Assembly: GCF_013358405.1 (NCBI RefSeq)
Contig: NZ_CP054836.1
Coordinates: 1,550,001 to 1,614,000, forward strand
Direction of reading: 5' to 3'
DNA length: 64,000 nucleotides
Origin: Oricola thermophila
GTDB lineage: Bacteria; Pseudomonadota; Alphaproteobacteria; Rhizobiales; Rhizobiaceae
The translations under genes and the position numbers were made by a program. Numbering within the stretch: the first letter of the stretch is position 1; the number at the start of each line of letters is the position of its first letter. The notes below the pieces were generated by a model. That model searched no databases. It saw nothing but the letters and a program-made list of their open reading frames with translations, and was not told the origin of the DNA. Shown in pieces: positions 40,959 through 49,551 of the stretch.

Positions 40959-41987
40959 TCAGGGATCGCCGTTCTCGGCCCAGACCGCCACGCGGTGGCA
41001 TTCCCTCAGAACCTCGTCGATGGCGTGGCGGTTCCGCTTCCGGTGCCCCGGCGGCGGGCCGGGGCGCAGCGCGGTGTAGATCACCCGGCGGCTGTCCGGC
41101 GGGCGGTGGCGGACGCGCGCCTCGTGGCGGGCAAGGCGTCGCGCCTCGTTCTGGATGTTGTCCAGCGCCATGCGCGCCGAAACCAGGCGGCGCAGCAGGG
41201 TCGCGGCCGGGACGTCATCGCCCGGCAGGCGCATTTCGGGTTCCGGCTCCGGCGGGCGGCGCATGTAGACCGGGAACGGGTTGTCGCCCAGCAGGCGGAT
41301 GCGCGGGCGCGTGCGTGCGTAACGGCGCCGGGGGCGGGTGAAATCGAAGCGCTTGCGCGGATCGACCAGCGGGAAGGCCGGGATGGGGCCGAGCGGCACC
41401 GGCCCTTCCGGCTCTTCCTCCGGTTCCGGCTCGGGATCGGGGATGATGCGGATGTTGGCCAGCCCAAGGTTCACCGGTACGCGGACGAGCTGCGGGGCCG
41501 ATGCCGCGGCCTCTTCCGGCAGCGGCGGCTCGGGGCGGATGGTGACGGTGACGGGGGTGGCGGGTTCGCTCCTCCCCTCTCCCCTCGCGGGAGAGGGTGG
41601 CGCGCGCAGCGCGTCGGGTGAGGGGGAAACGGCGTTTGCCGGTTTCACCGGCCCTCCGCCATCGCGCCCCGTCTTCGGCTTCAAGGCAGGCGCATGGCGG
41701 ACCTGCACCTCGATGTCGCGCGCGGCGATCACGATCAGGCGACGCACGGCGGCCTCGGCGGAGCGCAGGATGCGGCGGACGTGGAGAACGGCGTAGCGCG
41801 GCAGGGTGGCCGGGAGGACCGATGGAGGGGCGAACGAGCCGGCGTCGGCCTCGGGGGCGGCAACGGGACCGGACGCGGGTTCGGCAGCCGTCTCGAAATC
41901 CAGCCCGGCGAGCACGAACAACTCACGCAGGATGCGCAGCAGGTCCCTGCGGTTCCTTTCTATCGCCAGTGCCCAGTCGAACTGCAT
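40959..41987 (-). CDS. Hypothetical protein, paralogue B of the FDW family
   Basis: The 342-residue protein of unknown function is paralogous to the one at 4905-5879. Matching blocks are MQFDWALAIERNRRDLLRIL at the start, a helix AEAAVRRLIVIAARD near 75-90, a VDPRKRF block mid-protein, an Arg-rich helix (about 275-300), and RPGPPPGHRKRNRHAIDEV then RECHRVAVWAE at the end. The linker (about 95-200) is rich in Pro and Glu and contains an in-frame palindromic repeat. The ATG at 41987 is chosen because GGAGGCAGG precedes it and it aligns with the paralogue start. No signal peptide. Confidence 0.75.
   Translation of the reverse strand: MQFDWALAIERNRRDLLRILRELFVLAGLDFETAAEPASGPVAAPEADAGSFAPPSVLPATLPRYAVLHVRRILRSAEAAVRRLIVIAARDIEVQVRHAPALKPKTGRDGGGPVKPANAVSPSPDALRAPPSPARGEGRSEPATPVTVTIRPEPPLPEEAAASAPQLVRVPVNLGLANIRIIPDPEPEPEEEPEGPVPLGPIPAFPLVDPRKRFDFTRPRRRYARTRPRIRLLGDNPFPVYMRRPPEPEPEMRLPGDDVPAATLLRRLVSARMALDNIQNEARRLARHEARVRHRPPDSRRVIYTALRPGPPPGHRKRNRHAIDEVLRECHRVAVWAENGDP
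41571..41626. repeat. REP-like palindrome within coding sequence of paralogue B
   Basis: CCCTCTCCC and GCGGGAGAGGG form an inverted repeat around 41575-41596. A second GC-rich arm follows, ending GGGTGAGGGGG. The same kind of sequence is common as an intergenic repeat in alphaproteobacteria. Here it is translated in frame as PSPDALRAPPSPARGEG (about residues 121-138) without breaking the gene. Confidence 0.65.
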
Positions 41988-41999
41988 CGCCTGCCTCCA

Positions 42000-42016
42000 C
42001 GCCGCACCATGCGGCG
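42000..42016 (-). promoter_or_regulatory. Leader hairpin before paralogue B
   Basis: CGCCGCA and TGCGGCG pair around a three-base loop directly upstream of the GGAGGCAGG ribosome-binding site of the minus-strand gene ending at 40959. Same position as the hairpin before paralogue A. Confidence 0.5.
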
Positions 42017-42329
42017 CGAACAAGGATAGATGCGTGGCGGGAACGGTGGACCAACCGGGTGCCCCGAAAATGGAGAGTCTTTCGGGAACAATGTGTTAGC
42101 GGCGAAAACGAACAGATTTCATCCACCGCGGACGGGTTCCCTTCCTGCCCGCCCGGCGCCCACCGCCCTTTCCGTGCCATGTCCGGCGGACATACCGGGC
42201 AGCCGGGAACTGCCGGATCCGAAAAGATTCCCGGACTCCTTTACTTCAGACGGGCGGGCGCGCAGGCGCGAAACCTGCTACACCGGACGCTCGTCCGGAC
42301 GCCTTTCCTGCAATTTCCCGTTCCCGATG
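42017..42329. other. Intergenic region between paralogue B and tctC, no gene seen
   Basis: Part of a 455-base gap. It holds no supported gene. A perfect 7-bp-arm palindrome ATGTCCG-G-CGGACAT lies at 42179-42193 and could be a regulator site. The LysR-type operator begins at 42330. Confidence 0.45.
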
Positions 42330-42373
42330 ATGCACCGAGCGCATGAATATGGCTGCGCATAATGCATTGGACA
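42330..42373 (+). promoter_or_regulatory. Composite LysR-type operator upstream of tctC
   Basis: An ATGC-N7-GCAT box (42330-42344), which fits the LysR T-N11-A rule, is followed by GGCT (42351-42354) and AATGCATTGGACA (42361-42373). The same blocks at the same spacing lie between lysR and pxpA at 46217-46260. It ends 69 bases before the tctC start. Confidence 0.7.
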
Positions 42374-42442
42374 GCATAGATCGGGATGCTCCAAGGTTAC
42401 GCGGTACGAGACCTGCAGCTTGCGATGACCAAGGAGAACCCG

Positions 42443-43378
42443 ATGAAACTCTCGCTTTTCAACATGGTGGCCGGGATCGGCGCCGCCCTGATCGCCTCCT
42501 CCGGGGCGGCGGTAGCCGAGTATCCCGAGAAGGAAGTCACCATCACCGTCGGGTTCGGCCCGGGCGGCGGTGTCGACACGATCACCCGCGCGGCGGCCGA
42601 CGCGCTATCGACGGCGCTCGGTCAGTCCCTCGTGGTCGAGAACCAGCCCGGCGCGGGCGGCGGACTGGCACTGACGGCGCTGATGTCCAAGCCGGCCGAC
42701 GGCTACAACCTGGCGGCGGCGATCACCACGACCGTGTCGTTCGACCCGCACACGTCCGACCTCGCCTACAATATCGACAATTTCGACTATATCGGCGCGT
42801 TCGGCGTCTTCCCCGAGGCGATCGTCGCCCTGCCGGCCAAGGGCTGGAAGGACTTCTCGGACGTCATCGCCGCGGCCAAGGAAAGCGACAGCGGCCTGAC
42901 ATACGCCTCCACCACCTCGCTCGACCGCGTCGTCATGGCGGCGATCGCCGAGCAGGAAGGCGTGATGCTGAAGCCGGTTCCGACCAAGGGCGGCGCCGAA
43001 GCGGTCGCGCAGACGCTCGGCGGCCATGTCGATTTCGCCTACAGCTCCGGCACCTACTACGCCCAGGCGAAGGCGGGCGAACTGGCCGTAATGGCCGGCC
43101 TCGGCACCAACCCGATCCCCGGCTTCGAGGACGTGCCGACGCTCACCAGCCTCGGCTACGACATGTCGAGCGTGAACATGGTGATCTATGCCGCGCCCGC
43201 CGGACTGCCGGACGACGTCAAGGCCAAGCTGGTCGAGGCCTTCGAGGCCGCAGCCAAGTCCGACAAGGTCCTCGAGGTGCTGGCCGGCCGCAACATGGGC
43301 AGCTACATCCTGACCGGCGACGCCTTCGACGAGCAGATCCGCGCCCAGAGCGCCCAGTTCAAGGCGGCGATGAAGTAG
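42443..43378 (+). CDS. Tripartite tricarboxylate transporter substrate-binding protein (TctC family)
   Basis: Periplasmic solute receptor of 311 residues. The signal peptide ends near AVA-EY (about residue 25). The family signature ITVGFGPGGGVDTITRAAADAL follows, then NQPGAGGG and FEDVPTLTSLGYD. Members bind carboxylates of many sorts; the ligand is not apparent. The ATG follows AAGGAGAA. It is the first gene of tctC-tctB-tctA and is preceded by the LysR-type operator, so probably inducible by the LysR protein encoded at 45301-46203. Confidence 0.92.
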   Translation: MKLSLFNMVAGIGAALIASSGAAVAEYPEKEVTITVGFGPGGGVDTITRAAADALSTALGQSLVVENQPGAGGGLALTALMSKPADGYNLAAAITTTVSFDPHTSDLAYNIDNFDYIGAFGVFPEAIVALPAKGWKDFSDVIAAAKESDSGLTYASTTSLDRVVMAAIAEQEGVMLKPVPTKGGAEAVAQTLGGHVDFAYSSGTYYAQAKAGELAVMAGLGTNPIPGFEDVPTLTSLGYDMSSVNMVIYAAPAGLPDDVKAKLVEAFEAAAKSDKVLEVLAGRNMGSYILTGDAFDEQIRAQSAQFKAAMK

Positions 43379-43379
43379 C

Positions 43380-43835
43380 GTGCCGGACACCGACACACAC
43401 AGGAACGAAAGACCCGGCACGAGCGCCGGGCCTTTCGTCGAATGCGGGATCATCCTGGCGCTGTGCGCGATCGCGCTGTTCCTCGTGATCCCCGCGGGCA
43501 CCCGCGAAAGCGACAATTTCGGCCTGTCGCCGAGAATGCTCCCCGACGTGACCGTCATCGCAATCGCGATCTTCGCGATCGTCGGCCTGCTGACCGACCT
43601 GCGCAAGGGTGCGCCAAAGGCCGCCAAGCGCAAGGGGCTCGGCGGCGTTGCGGCCCTGATGGCGGCCACCGCGCTGGGCGTCGCCGCAATCCATTTCGCC
43701 GGCCTCACGCCGGGCGGCGCCATTCTCGTGCTGGCATGTTCGCTGGCGCTGGGCGTCCGCCAGCCGCTGCGGCTGGCGACAATGACGTGCGCAGCAGCCG
43801 CATTGCTGCTGCTGATCGACTGGTCGGGAATCTGA
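43380..43835 (+). CDS. Tripartite tricarboxylate transporter small membrane subunit (TctB family)
   Basis: Small membrane subunit of 151 residues with four hydrophobic helices (about 22-40, 53-72, 87-106 and 110-148 combined) and the family-like FGLSPRMLPDVTVIAIA. Translation appears to start at GTG 43380, one base after the tctC stop. A stable hairpin lies within its first 20 codons, which may lower expression of the membrane parts relative to the receptor. Confidence 0.85.
   Translation: MPDTDTHRNERPGTSAGPFVECGIILALCAIALFLVIPAGTRESDNFGLSPRMLPDVTVIAIAIFAIVGLLTDLRKGAPKAAKRKGLGGVAALMAATALGVAAIHFAGLTPGGAILVLACSLALGVRQPLRLATMTCAAAALLLLIDWSGI
43406..43437 (+). promoter_or_regulatory. Hairpin at the tctC-tctB junction
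   Basis: CGAAAG-A-CCCGGC pairs with GCCGGG-C-CTTTCG around a six-base loop, starting 28 bases after the tctC stop and within the tctB frame. It resembles a terminator stem but is not followed by a T run. A role in stabilising tctC mRNA or in partial attenuation is plausible. Confidence 0.5.
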
Positions 43836-43838
43836 CGC

Positions 43839-45317
43839 ATGGACATCTTTCTCCAGGGCGCCGCCGACGCCCTTCAGCCGCATTCCGTGTTCGCGGTGAT
43901 CGGCGGCATCCTGCTGGGCTACCTGGTCGGCGTCATTCCCGGACTGAGCCGGCCCGCCGCGCTCTCCGTGGCCGTGCCCATCACCTATTCCATGTCGCCC
44001 ATCGCGGCGATCGCCTTCCTCGTCGGCGTGACCAAGGCCAGCGCGGCCGGCGGCGCGACCGGCGCCATCCTGCTCAACACGCCCGGCGAGCCGAGTTCCG
44101 CCGCGACCACCTTCGACGGCTACCCGCTGGCGCGCAAGGGCGAGGCGACGCGGGCACTGAAGGTGGCGCTCTACGCCTCGGTCTTCGGCGACCTGGTGGC
44201 GACCGTGGTGCTGATCCTCATGGCGGCGCCGCTGGCCAGCTTCGCGCTGAAGATGGGGCCGGTGGAAATGACCGCCGTCATGATCTTCGCCCTGACCTTC
44301 ATCGCCGCGCTGTCCGGACCGTCGCTTGCGCGCGGCATGATCTCCGGCGTGTTCGGACTGTTCCTGGCGACCATCGGCCTCGACCCGGAAAGCGCGACGC
44401 CGCGCATGACCTTCGGCATGATCGAGCTGTTCGACGGCATACCGCTGATCGCGGCGACGGTGGGCATGCTGGCCTTCACCGAGATGCTGGTGCAGACGCA
44501 GCAGTTCTTCGCCCGCAAAGGCGGCGACGCGGAGGACGTCCGCTACCAGGACGAGGCCAACAAGACGCTGAGCGCGGCGGATGTCAGGCGGGTGTTTCCG
44601 GTGACGCTGCGCGCCACCGGCATCGGCATCGGCGCCGGCATCATGCCGGGCCTCGGACCGACCATCGGGGCCTTTCTCTCCTACGCGATCAACAAGCGGA
44701 TGGCGCGGCCCGGCGACCAATACGGCAAGGGCGACCTGAAGGGCGTCGCGGCGACGGAAGCCGCCGACAACGCCGTGCTGCCGGCCAGCCTGATCCCGCT
44801 CTTCGCCATCGGCCTGCCGGGCAGCGTCTCGGCGGCGATCCTGGTGTCGGCCTTCATGCTGCACGGGGTGCAGCCGGGGCCGCTCGTCTTCGAGCAGCAT
44901 CCGCGCCTGATCTACGGCATCTATGTCTCGATGATCGTCGCCAGCTTGGCGATGCTTGTCGTCGGCCGGGCCGGGCTGACGCTGTTCGCGCGCGCCACGC
45001 GCATCCCGCTGCAGGTGATCATTCCCTTCATCATCCTGTTCTGCGTGGTCGGCACATACCTGCAACGCGACACCGCCTTCTCGGTCGTGGTCATGCTGAT
45101 GCTCGGCGGGCTGGGATTCGTGATGCAGCGCTACGGCTACTCGGTAGTGACGTTCCTGATCGGCTTCGTCATCGGGCCGCTGTTCGAACTGTCGCTGCGC
45201 CAGGCGCTGATCGTGACCAACCACTCGGTCTCGGCGGTCGGGCAGCACCCGATCGCGCTGGTGTTCCTCGCCGCCTCAGCGATTGCGCTCGGCGTGTTCC
45301 TCAGGCCTGGCCGGTGA
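43839..45317 (+). CDS. Tripartite tricarboxylate transporter large permease (TctA family)
   Basis: Large permease of 492 residues with about 12 helices. The family motif GVIPGLSRPAALSVAVPITYSM in parts and the conserved GGATGAILLNTPGEPSSAATTFDGYPLARKGEA block are both clear. A second GIMPGLGPTIGAFLSYA repeat lies near residue 265. It starts three bases after tctB. Its final 17 bases overlap the convergent lysR gene. Confidence 0.94.
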   Translation: MDIFLQGAADALQPHSVFAVIGGILLGYLVGVIPGLSRPAALSVAVPITYSMSPIAAIAFLVGVTKASAAGGATGAILLNTPGEPSSAATTFDGYPLARKGEATRALKVALYASVFGDLVATVVLILMAAPLASFALKMGPVEMTAVMIFALTFIAALSGPSLARGMISGVFGLFLATIGLDPESATPRMTFGMIELFDGIPLIAATVGMLAFTEMLVQTQQFFARKGGDAEDVRYQDEANKTLSAADVRRVFPVTLRATGIGIGAGIMPGLGPTIGAFLSYAINKRMARPGDQYGKGDLKGVAATEAADNAVLPASLIPLFAIGLPGSVSAAILVSAFMLHGVQPGPLVFEQHPRLIYGIYVSMIVASLAMLVVGRAGLTLFARATRIPLQVIIPFIILFCVVGTYLQRDTAFSVVVMLMLGGLGFVMQRYGYSVVTFLIGFVIGPLFELSLRQALIVTNHSVSAVGQHPIALVFLAASAIALGVFLRPGR

Positions 45318-46203
45318 GCCGCTCGTTGCAGACCTCGACAAGGATGTCGAGGAAGCGCGACAGGTTCCGCGGGCGGTAGCGGCGCGGGTTCCACAGGGCC
45401 GACACCTCGGCCGAAGTCTGGCACAGGCCGGAACGGATGCGCACCGCATGGCCGAAGGGCGGGATATCCTGCGCCGACGAGGAGACGATGGCGACGCCGT
45501 GACCGTCGCGGGCCAGCGCGGCGAGCGTGTGGGTGCTCTCGCTTTCCAGCACGACGCGCGGGCGGATGCCGTGCGCGGCCACGGTCTGCTCGAACAGGTG
45601 CCGGGTCAGAAAGCCGTTGCGCATCACCAGCATCGGCTCGTCGGCGATGTCGTCGATGGTGATGGCGGAGCGGCCCTGCAGCGCGTGGCCGGGCGGCAGC
45701 ACCGCATGGAGCCGGGCGTCGAAGAGCTTCTGCGCCGCCAGCACGTTGCTGATGCCGAGATTGGCGACGACGAGATGCGCCGCGCCGTGCTCGACCATCT
45801 CGACCAGCGCGTCGTTGTTGCCCTCGCCGACGACCAGATCGACATGGGGAAAATGCTCCCTGAACCGCGCCATGGCCGGCGAGACCAGCCAGGAGATCGT
45901 CTGCGGCGATGCGCCGATGCGCAGCTTGCCGCCGTTCTCCAGCTCGTTGCGGGACACCTGGTCGGCCAGATCGGCAGCGCGCTCGAGCAGCTCCGACGCC
46001 TGTATCGCGAAGTCCGCGCCCTCGGCGGTCAGCACCAGCCGCTTGCCCACCCGCTCCAGCAGGTCGACACCCAGCTTGCGCTCCAGCGCCTGGATCTGGC
46101 GGGAGAGGGCGGGCTGGCTGAGATTGACCTCGCGGGCGGCCGTGGTGATGTTCAGGCGCTCCGCGACGGCGACGAAATTCCGCAATTCCCTGAGTTCCAG
46201 CAT
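45301..46203 (-). CDS. LysR family transcriptional regulator
   Basis: LysR-type regulator of 300 residues with the N-terminal helix-turn-helix (FVAVAERLNITTAAREVNLSQPALSRQIQALE) and a C-terminal ligand-binding domain. ATG 46203 is preferred to 46218, because the latter would lie inside the ATGC-N7-GCAT operator. Its position between the transporter and pxpA, plus the matching operators at both, makes it the likely regulator of the two units and of itself. Confidence 0.92.
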   Translation of the reverse strand: MLELRELRNFVAVAERLNITTAAREVNLSQPALSRQIQALERKLGVDLLERVGKRLVLTAEGADFAIQASELLERAADLADQVSRNELENGGKLRIGASPQTISWLVSPAMARFREHFPHVDLVVGEGNNDALVEMVEHGAAHLVVANLGISNVLAAQKLFDARLHAVLPPGHALQGRSAITIDDIADEPMLVMRNGFLTRHLFEQTVAAHGIRPRVVLESESTHTLAALARDGHGVAIVSSSAQDIPPFGHAVRIRSGLCQTSAEVSALWNPRRYRPRNLSRFLDILVEVCNERLTGQA

Positions 46204-46216
46204 AAGCCCGCCATCC

Positions 46217-46260
46217 ATGCGCCCGTTGCATGAGGACGGCTATCACAAATGCATTGGACA
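46217..46260. promoter_or_regulatory. Composite LysR-type operator between lysR and pxpA
   Basis: ATGC-N7-GCAT at 46217-46231, GGCT at 46238-46241 and AATGCATTGGACA at 46248-46260, with the same spacing as the site before tctC (42330-42373). It lies in the divergent lysR/pxpA gap, starts 14 bases upstream of lysR and ends 32 bases upstream of pxpA. Confidence 0.7.
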
Positions 46261-46292
46261 CACAAACACGCGCTCAGCAGTATGCGGCCATC

Positions 46293-47075
46293 ATGGACAC
46301 CAAGCACCGGAACATCTGCATCGATGCCGACATGGGCGAAGCCCTCGGCCCCTACAATACGGGCCAGGACGAGGCGCTCATGCCGCTGGTCACGTCGGCC
46401 AACATAGCCTGCGGATTCCACGCCGGGGACCCGCTGGTCATGGCGCGCTCCGTGGAACTGGCGCAGCAGCACGGGGTCTGCATCGGCGCCCATCCGGGCT
46501 TCGACGACCTGCGCGGTTTCGGCCGCCGCCGGATGACGATGCCGGCGCGCGAGGTGGAGTACATGGTCACCTACCAGATCGGCGCGCTGAAGGCGCTGGC
46601 CGAGGCGCGCGGCGCGAAGGTCGAATACGTCAAGCCGCACGGCGCGCTCAACAACATGGCGCACGAGGACCCGGAACTGGCCGACGCGATCGCGCGCGGC
46701 ATACGCGCGGCGGGACGCGACCTGCTGTTCGTCGCGAACTGCCTGTCGGAAATGGTCGCGGCCGGCGAACGGGCCGGGCTGCAGGTGCTGCACGAGGCCT
46801 ATGCGGACCGCCATTACATGCCCGACGGGCGGCTGATGCCGAGGAGCCGGGCCGACGCGGTCATCCGCGACGCCGAGGAGGCCGCCGAGCGGACATTGCG
46901 GATGCTGGAGGCGCAGGAACTCGCCGCCCTCGACGGAACCCGGCTGCCGAGCCGCATCGACACGTTCTGCATCCACGGCGACGAGCCGACGGCCATCGCC
47001 ATAGCGCGCGTTATCCGCGCCCGGTGCGCGGCGATGGGCGTGATGCCGAAGACGGTGACGGAGCTGGCGGCTTAG
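46293..47075 (+). CDS. pxpA: LamB/YcsF family protein, 5-oxoprolinase subunit A-like
   Basis: Protein of 260 residues of the LamB/YcsF family; PxpA works with PxpB and PxpC to hydrolyse 5-oxoproline to glutamate. Clear motifs are ICIDADMGEALGPYNTGQDEAL, SANIACGFHAGDPLVM, GAHPGFDDLRGFGRR, VKPHGALNNMA and FCIHGDEPTAIAIA. No pxpB or pxpC is adjacent. Divergent from lysR. The ATG at 46293 begins the family N-terminus; an upstream in-frame start at 46230 would overlap the operator. Confidence 0.9.
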   Translation: MDTKHRNICIDADMGEALGPYNTGQDEALMPLVTSANIACGFHAGDPLVMARSVELAQQHGVCIGAHPGFDDLRGFGRRRMTMPAREVEYMVTYQIGALKALAEARGAKVEYVKPHGALNNMAHEDPELADAIARGIRAAGRDLLFVANCLSEMVAAGERAGLQVLHEAYADRHYMPDGRLMPRSRADAVIRDAEEAAERTLRMLEAQELAALDGTRLPSRIDTFCIHGDEPTAIAIARVIRARCAAMGVMPKTVTELAA

Positions 47076-47085
47076 CGGACCCGGG

Positions 47086-49368
47086 CTAGGAGAACCTTCC
47101 GTTGCGCGGGAAGCCCTTCGGCACCATGCGGCCGGCGGCGGCGCGCACGCCCATCCACTCCAGAAGCTCTTCCCTGCCCCGGTTGAAGTTGCGGCCCGAG
47201 GCATCCTGCCAGGTCAGTCCCTCGTCCAGGGCGAATACGCGCAGATCCGCGATGCCGCCATCCTTGTAGCGCTGCAGGCGCACGCCCTTGCCGCGGCTCA
47301 TCTCGGGAACCTGCTCAAGCGGGAATACCAGCAGCTTGCGGTTCTCGCCGACGACGGCGACGTGATCGGCGGCGGCATTGCCGTCCTCGTCCACGGGCAG
47401 CGGCACGCAGAGCTTGGCCTCGTCCGGCATCTTCACGTTCATCACCTGCTTGCCCTTGCGGGTGTTGGCGACGACATCGGCCTCCGGCACCACGAAGCCG
47501 TTGCCGGCGGCGGAGGCCAGCAGCAACCTGCCCTTCGGCCGGTGGACGAAGGCCGAGACGATGTCCTGGTCGTTGTCCATGTCGACCATGATGCGGATCG
47601 GCTCGCCGTGACCGCGTCCGCCCGGCAGGCGATCACCGGTGAGAGTGTGGAACTTGCCGCCGGTGGTGAGGACGAGGATCTTGTCGGTGGTCTGGGCGTG
47701 GAAGGCCAGCTTGAGCTTGTCGCCCTCCTTGAAGGACAGCGACGAGGTATCGGCCAGATGGCCCTTCATCGCGCGGATCCAGCCCTTCTCGGAGACGACC
47801 ACGGTGATCGGCTCCTTCTCGATCATCGCCTGCTGGACCGACTCCAGGTCGATCTCGACCGCCTCGGCGAAATCGGTGCGGCGGGCACCCAGCTCGGTAT
47901 CCTTGGAGAACTTCTTCCTCACGTCGGCGACCTGCCAGGCAACCGTCTTCCACTGAAGCGCCTCGGAGGCCAGAAGCTTCTCGATGCCTTCCTTCTCGGC
48001 GGTCAGCTCGTCATGTTCCTTGCGGATCTCGACTTCCTCGAGCTTGTTGAGGGCGCGCAGGCGCAGGTTGAGGATGGCCTCGGCCTGGACCTCGGACAGC
48101 TCGAAACGCTCGATCAGCTTCGCCTTGGGCTCGTCCTCGAAGCGGATGATGCGGATCACCTCGTCTATGTTGAGATAGGCGATCAGGAAGCCGGCCAGCA
48201 CCTCGAGGCGCTTCTCGATATTGGACAGACGGTGCCGGGAGCGGCGGAGCAGGACCTCGCGACGGTGGTCCAGCCACTCGCGCAGGACCTCGCGCAGGTT
48301 CATCACCTTCGGCACGATGCCGCCGGACAGCACGTTCATGTTCAACGGGACCCGGTTCTCGAGATCCGTCAGCTTGAACAGCGACTCCATCAGTATCTGC
48401 GGGTCGACCGTGCGCGACTTCGGCTCCAGCACGATGCGGATATCCTCGGCGCTCTCGTCGCGGATATCCTCCAGAAGCGGGATCTTGCGGGCCAGCATCA
48501 GCTCGGCCACCTTCTCGATCAGGCGCGACTTCTGCACCATGTAGGGAATCTCGGTGACGACGATCACGTAGCCGCCGCGGCCCGTATCCTCCCGGTGCCA
48601 GCGGGCGCGCACGCGGAATGCCCCGCGACCGGTGGAATAGGATTCCAGAATGGATTCCCGCGATTCGACGATGGTGCCGCCCGTGGGGAAGTCCGGCCCC
48701 GGAACGAACTCCACCAGCTTCTCGATGGATGCGTCCGGGTGATCGATGAGATGCAGCGCGGCATCGCACAGCTCGGCGGCATTGTGCGGCGGGATCGAGG
48801 TCGCCATGCCGACGGCGATGCCGGACGATCCGTTGGCCAGCAGGTTCGGGAAGGCGCCCGGAAGGACGACCGGCTCCTCGTCCTCCTCGTTGTAGGTCGG
48901 GCGGAAATCGACCGCGTCCTCGTTGATGCCCTCCAGCAGCAGCGTGGCGACCTCGGTCATGCGCGCCTCGGTATAGCGCATGGCCGCCGCGTTATCGCCG
49001 TCGATGTTGCCGAAATTGCCCTGCCCGTCGACCAGCGGATAGCGGACCGCGAAATCCTGGCTGAGACGCACCAGCGCATCGTAGATCGCCTGGTCCCCGT
49101 GCGGGTGGAACTTACCCATCACGTCACCGACGATGCGGGCGCATTTCTTGTAAGCCTGCTGCGGATCCAGCTTGAGCAGCCGCATCGCGTGCAGGATGCG
49201 CCGGTGAACCGGCTTCAGCCCGTCGCGCGCGTCGGGCAGCGCCCGGTGCATGATCGTCGACAGGGCATAGGCCAGATAGCGCTCCTCGAGCGCCGCCTTG
49301 AGGTCGATAGGCTCGATTTGCTTGCCGGCGCCGTCGCCGGAGCCGGGCGGAGTGACTTGCTTTGACAT
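47086..49368 (-). CDS. parC: DNA topoisomerase IV subunit A
   Basis: Type II topoisomerase subunit for chromosome decatenation, 760 residues. The active-site tyrosine is Tyr132 in [14 protein letters not shown], and [16 protein letters not shown] is the DNA-gate region. The Gln-rich GyrA box is absent and the C-terminal beta-pinwheel is short, so ParC is favoured over GyrA. It converges on pxpA with a 10-base gap. Confidence 0.95.
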   Translation of the reverse strand: MSKQVTPPGSGDGAGKQIEPIDLKAALEERYLAYALSTIMHRALPDARDGLKPVHRRILHAMRLLKLDPQQAYKKCARIVGDVMGKFHPHGDQAIYDALVRLSQDFAVRYPLVDGQGNFGNIDGDNAAAMRYTEARMTEVATLLLEGINEDAVDFRPTYNEEDEEPVVLPGAFPNLLANGSSGIAVGMATSIPPHNAAELCDAALHLIDHPDASIEKLVEFVPGPDFPTGGTIVESRESILESYSTGRGAFRVRARWHREDTGRGGYVIVVTEIPYMVQKSRLIEKVAELMLARKIPLLEDIRDESAEDIRIVLEPKSRTVDPQILMESLFKLTDLENRVPLNMNVLSGGIVPKVMNLREVLREWLDHRREVLLRRSRHRLSNIEKRLEVLAGFLIAYLNIDEVIRIIRFEDEPKAKLIERFELSEVQAEAILNLRLRALNKLEEVEIRKEHDELTAEKEGIEKLLASEALQWKTVAWQVADVRKKFSKDTELGARRTDFAEAVEIDLESVQQAMIEKEPITVVVSEKGWIRAMKGHLADTSSLSFKEGDKLKLAFHAQTTDKILVLTTGGKFHTLTGDRLPGGRGHGEPIRIMVDMDNDQDIVSAFVHRPKGRLLLASAAGNGFVVPEADVVANTRKGKQVMNVKMPDEAKLCVPLPVDEDGNAAADHVAVVGENRKLLVFPLEQVPEMSRGKGVRLQRYKDGGIADLRVFALDEGLTWQDASGRNFNRGREELLEWMGVRAAAGRMVPKGFPRNGRFS

Positions 49369-49551
49369 GGCTTCCGGTTACCCCCGAAGCCGATTCGCGG
49401 CAAGCGCGGTCGGCGATTCGGGCGCCGCATTCCCCGGTTTTCGGCACATTCGCGCCCTCCACGGGAATTTCAATTGCACACGGACCGGCAAACCATCCGT
49501 TAACGCAAAGATGCTACGCGGATGTGTACATTCGTCTAAAGGGTAACGTGA

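Noticed and set aside
43359..45379. Long frames on both strands over tctB and tctA
   Set aside because: Low-complexity translations in the shadow of clear transporter genes, with no ribosome-binding sites or domains.
47086..49368. Topoisomerase subunit as gyrA
   Set aside because: The GyrA box is not visible, and the length and N-terminus fit ParC of alphaproteobacteria.
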